A DNA stretch of 6,104 nt from the NCBI GenBank assembly GCA_937950105.1, contig CALFEM010000374.1, forward strand, positions 1 to 6,104, read 5' to 3'. Origin of the DNA: an uncultured Alphaproteobacteria bacterium. GTDB lineage: Bacteria; Pseudomonadota; Alphaproteobacteria; Rhizobiales; Hyphomicrobiaceae. Shown here piece by piece: positions 1-5,011 of the stretch (within the stretch, counting starts at the first letter, position 1; the number at the start of each line of letters is the position of its first letter). The notes under the pieces are model-generated. The model ran no database searches. It saw nothing but the letters and a program-made list of their open reading frames with translations, and was not told where the DNA came from. Made by a program: the position numbers and the translations under genes.

Positions 1-301
1 CGTCGTAGGCCCAGTTCGTCGGAGCGTTGAAGAGGTAGCGCGCGACCACCTCGTAGCAGACGGCGAGTATCAGCGCGAGGATCGACCAGGAGAACAGCTG
101 CCCGACCACGGTGTTGAGATGATCGACGCCGTGCAGCCAGCCCTCGCGCACGACGAACCCGACGAACGCCAGGATCAGCAGGCCGATCGGAACGAGGAAG
201 TAGACGAACGGCGGCGGAGGCGTGTTGGCGTGCCAGAACACGATGCCGAGCGCACTCAGGATCGAGGCCGCCACCAGCGACTGCGGAAGAAATTTCATCA
301 T
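1..301 (-). CDS. dctQ: TRAP transporter small permease DctQ (partial, C-terminus off the left edge)
   Basis: Small membrane subunit of a tripartite ATP-independent periplasmic transporter. With the large permease DctM it imports organic acids delivered by DctP, driven by an ion gradient. I translated the minus strand by hand: the start is ATG ATG at 301, preceded by GAGGTGG and by an in-frame stop at 323-325, so this start is firm. About 100 residues are visible. The signature at roughly residues 82-99, YEVVARYLFNAPTNWAYD, is the conserved DctQ segment (R, F-N-x-P-T, W). Unusually, this segment is preceded by about 60 residues holding two further hydrophobic stretches (about 8-25 and 32-52) before the VDHLNTVVGQLFSW region. 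Typical short DctQ proteins have only one membrane segment there. It is co-directional with dctP, 88 bases downstream of it. The rest of the gene, and any dctM, lie outside the window. The family call is secure; the substrate is unknown. Confidence 0.88.
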   Translation of the reverse strand, partial: MMKFLPQSLVAASILSALGIVFWHANTPPPPFVYFLVPIGLLILAFVGFVVREGWLHGVDHLNTVVGQLFSWSILALILAVCYEVVARYLFNAPTNWAYD

Positions 302-322
302 GCGGCCACCTCGTCGATCAGC

Positions 323-372
323 TCACGCGAAACGTGAAGTGCCGCCGCGACGAAATCTCCCCGCGGCGGCAC
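323..372 (-). promoter_or_regulatory. Tandem hairpins in the dctP-dctQ intercistronic gap
   Basis: The 88-base gap between the dctP stop and the dctQ start holds a perfect 11-bp stem (GTGCCGCCGCG at 339-349, complement at 362-372, 12-base loop). Next to it is a short 5-bp stem (TCACG 323-327 / CGTGA 333-337). No T-run follows either, so a full terminator is unlikely. In binding-protein transport operons such structures often protect the upstream message from 3' decay or partly reduce readthrough, giving more binding protein than permease. That role is inferred here. The stems themselves are directly visible. Confidence 0.6.
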
Positions 373-389
373 CGGATCGTGACGGGGCG

Positions 390-1517
390 TCAGCCCTTGG
401 CGAAGTTGTGCTCGTAGGCGAGCTTGGGATCGACCACGCATTCCTGCGTGAAAGCGAGCACGCGCTTGGCCCACGCCTTCTGGCTGTCGAGCACCTTCTT
501 GAAGAAGGCGTCGGCAGACTGCGTCTCGACGACCTTGTCCCAGGACGCGAGCTGCGCCTTGAGCACGCTCTCCGGCGTCTTGATGACGCTGACGCCCGAC
601 GCCTTGATGGCCTCGAGGTCCTTGGAGTAGCGGTCCATCGCCTTCCACGACATGTCGGCCGAAGAGGCTTCGACGGCGGCTGCGACGAGGGCCTGCAGCT
701 CGGCCGGCAGGCCGTCGTACTTGCCCTTGTTGAACAGGATCTCGAACGTCTCGTTCGGCTGGTGATACGACTGCACCATGTAGATCTTGGCGACGTCGGT
801 GAAGCCGAGCAGTTTGTCGGACGACGGGTTGTTGAACTCGGCGCCGTCGATCAGGCCCTTGTCGATCGCCGGCACGATTTCGCCGCCCGGCAGGATCGTG
901 ACGTTGGTGCCGAGGCCCTTGAACATGTCGGCGGACAGACCGACCGTGCGGTACTTGATGTTCTTGAGATCATCCGGGCCCTTGATCTCTTTCTTGAACC
1001 AGCCGAGCGGCTGCGTCGGCATCGGGCCATACTGGAAGCCCTTGATGTTGAGCTTCAGGACGCTGCCGACCAGCTCGTCATAGAGCTCCTGGCCGCCGCC
1101 GTACTTCATCCAGCCGAGGATCTGGTTGGCGTCGAGGCCGAGCGCCGGGCCGGTACCGAACAGCGAGAACGCCTTGTTCTTGCCGAACCAGTAGGCGGAA
1201 ACGCCGTGGCCACCGTCGAGAATGCCGGTGTTGACGGCGTCGAGCAGCTGGAAGGCGGGAACGACGGCGCCGGCCGGAAGCAGTTCGAGCTCCAGGCGTC
1301 CGCCGGCCATGCCGTTGAGCTTCTTGACGAAGTCGGCGGCGTACTCGTGGAAGATGTCCTTCGTCGGCCAGGTCGACTGGAACTTCATCTTGACGGTCTC
1401 GGCGCGCGAGACGTTCGGCATGGCGACCGTGCCGGTCGCGGCGACGCCGGCCGCGAGCGCGGCACCCTTCAGGACCTTGCGGCGGGAAACCTGCTTGGTC
1501 TCGGATTTATCGGTCAT
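390..1517 (-). CDS. dctP: TRAP transporter solute-binding protein DctP (COG4663-like), Tat-exported
   Basis: Periplasmic receptor that captures a carboxylic acid and hands it to the DctQM permease. It is 375 residues long, normal for the family. The N-terminus is a twin-arginine leader: SRRKVLK at 11-17, a hydrophobic Ala/Gly stretch, and a likely cleavage after SRA (residue 39). The mature domain begins MKFQSTWPT and carries family landmarks such as KYRTVGLSADMFK (188-200), with R190 the probable carboxylate-binding arginine, PGGEIVPAIDKG (210-221) and AEFNNPSSD (226-234). The pattern resembles the mannitol/chloroaromatic TRAP group (COG4663, FcbT1-like), whose exact ligands are mostly unknown. 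I chose the ATG at 1517 because AGGGAGAA lies about 10 bases upstream and the leader begins right after it; the same frame stays open a further 35 codons upstream, but those codons look non-coding. It is the first gene of a leftward dctP-dctQ unit, divergent from the aminotransferase gene. The transporter role is secure; the ligand is not predictable. Confidence 0.93.
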   Translation of the reverse strand: MTDKSETKQVSRRKVLKGAALAAGVAATGTVAMPNVSRAETVKMKFQSTWPTKDIFHEYAADFVKKLNGMAGGRLELELLPAGAVVPAFQLLDAVNTGILDGGHGVSAYWFGKNKAFSLFGTGPALGLDANQILGWMKYGGGQELYDELVGSVLKLNIKGFQYGPMPTQPLGWFKKEIKGPDDLKNIKYRTVGLSADMFKGLGTNVTILPGGEIVPAIDKGLIDGAEFNNPSSDKLLGFTDVAKIYMVQSYHQPNETFEILFNKGKYDGLPAELQALVAAAVEASSADMSWKAMDRYSKDLEAIKASGVSVIKTPESVLKAQLASWDKVVETQSADAFFKKVLDSQKAWAKRVLAFTQECVVDPKLAYEHNFAKG

Positions 1518-1581
1518 TAGGCGATTTCTCCCTGGTCTCTCTGTTGGCCGTGAACTAGCGACGGCAGGTCTGCGCCCACCT

Positions 1582-1591
1582 TGGTATGCCA
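1582..1591. promoter_or_regulatory. Candidate GntR/FCD-type operator TGGTATGCCA
   Basis: TGGTATGCCA is one base from the perfect palindrome TGGTATACCA, a core bound by several GntR-family (FCD subgroup) regulators of organic-acid and aromatic-acid genes. It would overlap the -10 box and start point of the candidate dctP promoter, a natural position for a repressor. No regulator gene lies in the window, and a 10-base match can occur by chance. Confidence 0.3.
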
Positions 1592-1619
1592 TATACTCCA
1601 ATCGTCTATGCGGTGTCCG
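1590..1619 (-). promoter_or_regulatory. Candidate dctP promoter
   Basis: Reading the minus strand, CGGACA (1619-1614), an 18-base spacer and TATATG (1595-1590) give a weak sigma-70-like pair, four of six matches in each box. Transcription would start near 1583, giving a leader of about 65 bases before the dctP start. It is the most plausible pair I found between the dyad and the dctP ATG, but the match is poor and untested. Confidence 0.3.
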
Positions 1620-1622
1620 CAT
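1608..1622. repeat. 15-bp dyad ATGCGG-TGT-CCGCAT, possible operator
   Basis: Perfect 6-bp arms flank a 3-base centre. The dyad overlaps the -35 side of the candidate dctP promoter. Its short spacer makes a DNA-binding-protein site more likely than an RNA hairpin. No family could be assigned to it. Confidence 0.4.
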
Positions 1623-1679
1623 CTATTTGTTCGGTCGCACGGATTCGGGTCAGCGCGCATGCTGCGACGCAAGATGCAT

Positions 1680-1694
1680 GTGTGCGGCGCACAC
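1680..1694. repeat. 15-bp dyad GTGTGC-GGC-GCACAC, possible operator
   Basis: A second perfect 6-3-6 dyad in the same intergenic region, about 70 bases from the first and about 70 bases upstream of the candidate aminotransferase promoter. Its arm sequence differs from the first dyad, so the two are probably not sites for one protein. GC-rich DNA produces such arms fairly often, so support is modest. Confidence 0.3.
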
Positions 1695-1764
1695 TCGTCC
1701 GCGCTCGTGGCTGGCTTGCGCGCATTCTCCACTGGCGCGCCGCGTTTGACGCAGGCCAAGGCGC

Positions 1765-1793
1765 TTGACCTGTGCAATCGATCATTTCATAGC
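1765..1793 (+). promoter_or_regulatory. Candidate promoter of the aminotransferase gene
   Basis: TTGACC (1765-1770), a 17-base spacer and CATAGC (1788-1793). The -35 box is close to consensus and the -10 box is poor, which is common in alphaproteobacteria, where TTGAC is the better conserved half. The start would fall near 1800, leaving a leader of about 140 bases that contains a 6-bp stem (CCCCGC 1822-1827 / GCGGGG 1841-1846) and a CGGCCGGCCG palindrome (1851-1860). Confidence 0.4.
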
Positions 1794-1940
1794 AACGCCT
1801 CCGCACCATGCAGAACGGCAGCCCCGCGCCAAGCGCACCAGCGGGGTGATCGGCCGGCCGAGAGCCGCGCCGGGCAGGCGACTGCGTGACGTGCGCAACG
1901 AGTGCGCCCGAGACCTCGCTTCCAAGGAGCCCGAGATCAC

Positions 1941-3143
1941 ATGTCGAACGAGCAGCGCCGCGCAGGCCGCCACTTCCTGCAGATCCCGGGCCCGACGCCG
2001 GTGCCGGACCGCGTCCACCGCGCCATGGCGCAGCCGATCCTCGACCATCGCGGCCCGACGTTCCAGGCACTGGCGCAGCGCGTGCTCGCAAACGTCAAGA
2101 CGATCTTCAAGACCACCAACCCGGTCATCATCTTTCCGTCGTCGGGCACCGGCGCGTGGGAAGCGGCCCTCGTCAACACGCTGTCGCCCGGCGACAAGGT
2201 GCTGATGGTCGAGACCGGTCAGTTCGCGACGCTGTGGAAGAACATGGCGGTAAAGCTCGGCTTGGTGCCGGAGTTCATTTCGACCGACTGGCGCACCGGC
2301 GTCGACGCGAGTGTCGTCGAGGAGCACCTCGCTGCCGACAAGGCGCACGAGATCAAGGCCGTGTGCATCGTCCACAACGAGACGGCCACGGGCTGCCGCA
2401 GCGACATCAAGGCGGTGCGCGAGGCGCTCGACGCGGTGAAGCACCCGGCGCTGCTGATGGTCGATACCATCTCGTCGCTCGCGGTCATGGACCTGCGTCA
2501 CGACGAGTGGGGCATCGACGTCACTGTCGGCGGTTCGCAGAAGGGCCTGATGCTGCCGCCAGGACTGTCGTTCACTGCGGTCAGCGACAAGGCGCTCGCC
2601 GCGTCGAAGGCGGCGAAGCTGCCGCGCGCCTACTGGAACTGGGACGACATGCTGGCGAACAACGCCAACGGCTTCTTCCCCTACACGCCGGCGACGGGTC
2701 TGCTGTACGGTCTCGACGTCGCCATCGATATGCTGCACGAGGAAGGGCTCGACAACGTGTTCGCGCGCCACGAGCGTCTCGCCGAGGCGACGCGCCGCGC
2801 CGTCAACGCCTGGGGCCTCGAGATCCTGTGCGTCAACCCGAAGGACTATTCGCCGGCCGTTACCTCGGTGCTGATGCCGGAGGGCCATAACGCCGACGAG
2901 TTCCGCAAAATCGTCCTCGAGCGCTTCGACATGTCGCTCGGCATGGGCCTCGGCAAGGTCGCGGGCAAGGTGTTCCGCATCGGCCACCTCGGCGACACCA
3001 ACGAACTGACCATCATGGGGGCGCTCGCCGGCGTCGAGATGGGGCTGACGCTGGCCGGCGTTCCGCATCGCGCGGGTGGCGTCGCCGCGGCGATGGCCTA
3101 CCTGACGGACGGCTCGGCGGCGGCCAAGGCGCGCGCTGCCTGA
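1941..3143 (+). CDS. sgaA: Class V PLP aminotransferase, likely serine-glyoxylate aminotransferase
   Basis: Cytoplasmic PLP enzyme, 400 residues, close to the length of serine-glyoxylate aminotransferases of methylotrophs. The expected reaction is serine plus glyoxylate to hydroxypyruvate plus glycine. Visible landmarks: the N-terminal QIPGPTPVPDRV, a phosphate-binding SSGTGAWE at 67-74, HNETATG at 145-151, the PLP-nitrogen aspartate D175 in MVDTISS, the Schiff-base lysine K201 in GGSQKGLMLPPGL, and R346 in FRIGHLGD, which should bind the substrate carboxylate. The start is the ATG at 1941, with AAGGAG 11 bases upstream; the frame is open 13 codons further but those have no ribosome site. A strong hairpin follows the stop. 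No other serine-cycle gene is nearby, so a role in general glyoxylate or glycine metabolism is as likely as C1 assimilation. Alanine-glyoxylate or purine-linked relatives in the same fold cannot be fully excluded. Confidence 0.85.
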   Translation: MSNEQRRAGRHFLQIPGPTPVPDRVHRAMAQPILDHRGPTFQALAQRVLANVKTIFKTTNPVIIFPSSGTGAWEAALVNTLSPGDKVLMVETGQFATLWKNMAVKLGLVPEFISTDWRTGVDASVVEEHLAADKAHEIKAVCIVHNETATGCRSDIKAVREALDAVKHPALLMVDTISSLAVMDLRHDEWGIDVTVGGSQKGLMLPPGLSFTAVSDKALAASKAAKLPRAYWNWDDMLANNANGFFPYTPATGLLYGLDVAIDMLHEEGLDNVFARHERLAEATRRAVNAWGLEILCVNPKDYSPAVTSVLMPEGHNADEFRKIVLERFDMSLGMGLGKVAGKVFRIGHLGDTNELTIMGALAGVEMGLTLAGVPHRAGGVAAAMAYLTDGSAAAKARAA

Positions 3144-3181
3144 TCGGATCGATTGCCGCGGCCGACGGCCGGCGACTAGAT

Positions 3182-3218
3182 TGAAGGTGCGGAAGCCAAC
3201 CCGGTTTCCGCACCTTTG
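3182..3218 (+). terminator. Strong hairpin after the aminotransferase gene
   Basis: AAGGTGCGGAA (3184-3194) pairs perfectly with TTCCGCACCTT (3206-3216). Wobble and inner G-C pairs extend this to about 15 bp closing an AACCC loop, followed by TTTGCTTTC. This is a good intrinsic-terminator shape with an imperfect T-run. It ends 20-21 bases before the next start codon, so it may instead, or also, work as a regulated or leaky terminator in the leader of the dehalogenase gene. Confidence 0.7.
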
Positions 3219-3237
3219 CTTTCATGGAGTTCGCCCG

Positions 3238-3900
3238 ATGACCGCGCTGTATGCCTTCGATGCCTACGGGACGCTGTTCGATGTGCATTCGGCGGCGGCC
3301 CGGCACGCGGAGCGCGTCGGCGAGGACTGGCAGCGGCTATCGGAACTCTGGCGCACCAAGCAGCTCGAGTACACGTGGGTGCACGCGGGTGCGGAACAGC
3401 GGGCCACGTTCTGGGAGCTGACCGAGCGGAGCCTCGATTACGCGATCGCAGCGCTGGGCCTCAGGCTGGACGACGCGACCCGCGCCGCCTTGCTCGATGC
3501 CTATCGCGAGCTTGCGGCCTATCCGGAAGCCAGCAGCGTTCTCCAGGCCCTGAAGACCGGCGGCGCGCGGCTTGCGATCCTCTCCAACGGCGATCCCGAC
3601 CTGCTCGAGCGCGCCGTCGACAGTGCCGGCCTCGACGGTCTGTTCGAGCATGTGCTGTCGGCGGCATCGGTCGCGACCTTCAAGCCGCTGCCGGCGGTGT
3701 ATCGGCTTGCCGTCGAAGCCTTCGACGCGGTGCCCGGGCAAATCACGTTCTGCTCGTCGAACCGTTGGGATGTCGCCGGCGGGGCCGCGTTCGGCTTCGA
3801 TACGGTCTGGATCAATCGCGCCGGGCGGCCTGACGAATATCCGGGGCTGCGGCCACGCCGTGTCGTCGCCTCGCTCGAAGGGCTGCTCGCGCCGGCATGA
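3238..3900 (+). CDS. Haloacid dehalogenase type II (L-2-haloacid dehalogenase family)
   Basis: HAD-superfamily hydrolase of 220 residues, predicted to convert L-2-haloacids to D-2-hydroxy acids, for example chloroacetate to glycolate, through an aspartyl ester. The catalytic set of the well-studied L-DEX enzyme is present at a constant offset of -2: nucleophile D8 in FDAYGTLFDVHS, T12, R39 in WRTKQLEYTW, S116-N117 in LSNG, K149 in FKP, Y155, and S173, N175, W177, D178 in CSSNRWDV, followed by the family tail WINRAG. One difference is T40 where L-DEX has Gln42. The start is the ATG at 3238 with GGAG eight bases upstream; an upstream TTG in frame would read through the hairpin and is unlikely. 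It has no signal peptide, so it is cytoplasmic. Many members of this family have unproven substrates, so the activity is a prediction while the family is firm. Confidence 0.88.
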   Translation: MTALYAFDAYGTLFDVHSAAARHAERVGEDWQRLSELWRTKQLEYTWVHAGAEQRATFWELTERSLDYAIAALGLRLDDATRAALLDAYRELAAYPEASSVLQALKTGGARLAILSNGDPDLLERAVDSAGLDGLFEHVLSAASVATFKPLPAVYRLAVEAFDAVPGQITFCSSNRWDVAGGAAFGFDTVWINRAGRPDEYPGLRPRRVVASLEGLLAPA

Positions 3901-3909
3901 TCCGGCGCG
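3888..3909 (+). terminator. GC hairpin over the dehalogenase stop codon
   Basis: CGCGCCGG (3888-3895) pairs perfectly with CCGGCGCG (3902-3909) around a CATGAT loop that includes part of the stop codon region. No T-run follows, so this is either a weak terminator or an RNA 3'-end stabiliser. The 8-bp all-GC stem is clear; its role is not. Confidence 0.35.
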
Positions 3910-3991
3910 GCGTTGACACGGGTCATTGCCGGACGCGCCCGCCGCGCTCACGTTGGCCGTCACAGGCGCAGCACGCACGGAGGCGACACCC

Positions 3992-4429
3992 ATGATGTTC
4001 GAGCACATCCTCATCCCGACCGACGGCAGCGAGCTGTCGTTACAGGCGGTGCGCAAGGGACTCGCGCTGGCCAAGGCGCTCGGCGCCAAGGCGACGGCCG
4101 TGACGGTGCAGCCGTTGCTCACGGACTTCATCGTCGAGGGCGTCACCATCAACGTGTCGGATACGGACCGCCGGCAGATGCACGACGAGTTCGGCCATCG
4201 CCTCGACGCCGCGCGCAAGGAAGCCGCCGATCAGGGCATTGCGCTGGAGACGGTTCAGGTCGAGAGCCGCGAGCCGTGGCGGGCGATCATCGAGGTAGCG
4301 GAACGGGTCGGCGCCGACCTCATCGTCATGGCCTCGCATGGCCGCCGCGGCGTCTCGGCGCTGGTGCTCGGCAGCGAGACGCAGAAGCTGCTGACGCACT
4401 CGAAGGTGCCGGTGCTGGTCTACCGCTGA
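3992..4429 (+). CDS. Universal stress protein, UspA family
   Basis: Small single-domain Usp protein of 145 residues, the standard length. It begins MMFEHILIPTDGS, with the strand and D11 that contact nucleotide, and ends with the Usp signature MASHGRRGVSALVLGSETQK (113-132) followed by KVPVLVYR. The nucleotide loop fits G-x2-G-x9-G-S except that Ala replaces the first Gly (A114, G117, G127, S128), a common variant in proteins likely to bind ATP. The start is the first of two ATGs (3992), eight bases after GGAGG; the second at 3995 is also possible. The frame is open to 3926 but lacks a ribosome site there. It lies 91 bases after the dehalogenase gene on the same strand and is closed by a strong terminator. 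Usp proteins act in the cytoplasm in stress survival; no partner or specific signal can be read from this context. Confidence 0.92.
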   Translation: MMFEHILIPTDGSELSLQAVRKGLALAKALGAKATAVTVQPLLTDFIVEGVTINVSDTDRRQMHDEFGHRLDAARKEAADQGIALETVQVESREPWRAIIEVAERVGADLIVMASHGRRGVSALVLGSETQKLLTHSKVPVLVYR

Positions 4430-4450
4430 AGCGCTTCACGCGCGGATACA

Positions 4451-4485
4451 AAATGGCCCGCGAGCGCAACTCTCGCGGGCCATTT
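4451..4485. terminator. Bidirectional intrinsic terminator between convergent genes
   Basis: AAATGGCCCGCGAG (4451-4464) pairs perfectly over 14 bp with CTCGCGGGCCATTT (4472-4485) around a 7-base loop. T-rich ends occur on both strands (TTTCAT on plus, TTTTG on minus), so it can end the stress-protein transcript and the opposing small-protein transcript. Just upstream, a 12-bp palindrome TGAAGCGCTTCA (4427-4438) begins at the stress-protein stop codon. Confidence 0.85.
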
Positions 4486-4511
4486 CATATGCAGGGATCG
4501 GAGCGCTGAAC

Positions 4512-4751
4512 TTACATGAGGCCAGCCGAGACGATCTCCTTCTGGCAGCGCATGCCGAGCTTCAGGAACTTGGACATGACGCAGCTCTTGACCTTGGCCA
4601 CGGTCGGGTTGCTGCCGATGCAAAGCCGGCGCACGTCACCCTCGCAAGCAGCGCGCAGCTTCGGCGTCACTTCCGGCGGCAGCTTGAAATCCTCGGCGAG
4701 AGCAGGCGTGGCGATGAGCGCGAGAAGGGCGGCGGCGCGCAGAGCTTTCAT
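4512..4751 (-). CDS. Small secreted Cys-rich protein (Cys-rich repeat-like), function unknown
   Basis: A 79-residue protein with a clear Sec signal peptide (MKALRAAALLALIATPALA, cleavage likely after A19), leaving a mature domain of about 60 residues in the periplasm or outside. The mature part holds four cysteines (36, 44, 57, 69) with spacing C-x7-C-x12-C-x11-C in a context (LRAACEGDVRRLC ... KSCVMSKFLKLGMRCQKEIV) resembling one copy of the eukaryotic Golgi-apparatus-protein-1 type Cys-rich repeat, also seen in small proteobacterial secreted proteins. The cysteines probably form two disulfides. The start at 4751 has a weak GGGG ribosome site about seven bases upstream. It shares the bidirectional terminator with the stress-protein gene. 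I do not know its function; the signal peptide and ordered cysteines make it a real gene rather than a chance frame. Confidence 0.75.
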   Translation of the reverse strand: MKALRAAALLALIATPALAEDFKLPPEVTPKLRAACEGDVRRLCIGSNPTVAKVKSCVMSKFLKLGMRCQKEIVSAGLM

Positions 4752-5011
4752 GTTCGGACCCCGTTGTTCGTCATCGTTGCATAATCATTGCGGCGCATTC
4801 GCCATGGAGACGAGGCGAGAACAAGGCAAGATGTCGTTTATGCGACAGCAGACCGCAGGAACCGCCGCATGTTCGTCGAATGTGCATGCTCACGGCCGGG
4901 ACTTTCGTCGCAAACGGCTGCATCTCGTCAGACTTGGCACGATGCGTGCCGGACGGGGATAAGGCGTCGGGCGCGCGCGTCTAACCGGCGTTCATGAACT
5001 CCGTCCGCGCC
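4752..5011. other. Non-coding gap between the small secreted protein gene and mmsA
   Basis: No supported gene lies in these 260 bases. The minus-strand promoter of the small secreted protein gene should be here, but I could not find a convincing -35/-10 pair. Dyads are present at 4832-4847 (TGTCG-N6-CGACA), 4936-4950 (GGCACG-ATG-CGTGCC) and 4990-4999 (GTTCATGAAC), plus a short GC-alternating run at 4970-4979. The dyad at 4936-4950 lies downstream of the mmsA-like gene and could contribute to 3'-end formation, although it lacks a T-run. Confidence 0.45.

Larger units (their letters stand above)
1518..1940. other. Divergent intergenic region between dctP and the aminotransferase gene
   Basis: This 423-base stretch lies between two divergent starts. 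I find no credible gene in it: the open frames crossing it overlap coding DNA in other frames and show no recognisable protein. It holds candidate promoters for both directions, a near-palindrome TGGTATGCCA (1582-1591), two 15-bp dyads of 6-3-6 form (1608-1622 and 1680-1694), and a GC-rich leader with a hairpin before the aminotransferase. The dctP side and the aminotransferase side are far enough apart for separate control. Confidence 0.6.

Noticed and set aside
222..1520. Long plus-strand open frame of 432 codons opposite dctP
   Set aside because: It is the antisense shadow of a clear DctP gene. Its sequence is low-complexity, rich in Arg, Leu, Glu and Val, as expected from reversed GC-biased codons, with no recognisable domain.
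1821..1860. Riboswitch in the aminotransferase leader
   Set aside because: Only one short stem and a palindrome are visible. I could not match them to the glycine, SAM, SAH or other riboswitch cores I know.
1782..3068. Long minus-strand open frame of 428 codons opposite the aminotransferase gene
   Set aside because: It is an antisense shadow of a gene with intact catalytic motifs; the translation is Arg/Val/His-rich with no family features.
3337..4218. Minus-strand frame of 293 codons across the dehalogenase and stress-protein genes
   Set aside because: It runs across two well-supported plus-strand genes and the gap between them, and resembles no protein.
4858..4882. GGAAC as a possible EcfG (general stress) -35 element
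   Set aside because: No CGTT-like -10 element occurs 16-18 bases downstream, so the EcfG promoter pattern is not met.
4516..4962. Plus-strand frame of 148 codons opposite the small secreted protein gene
   Set aside because: The opposite strand encodes a protein with a signal peptide and ordered cysteines; this frame has neither a ribosome site nor a recognisable domain.
4970..4979. GC-alternating run as a Z-DNA or replication signal
   Set aside because: It is too short and is expected by chance at this base composition.
4949..5007. CGGACGG / CCGTCCG pairing as the mmsA terminator
   Set aside because: Only 7 bp are paired, across a 44-base loop and without a T-run, so it is no better than chance in GC-rich DNA.
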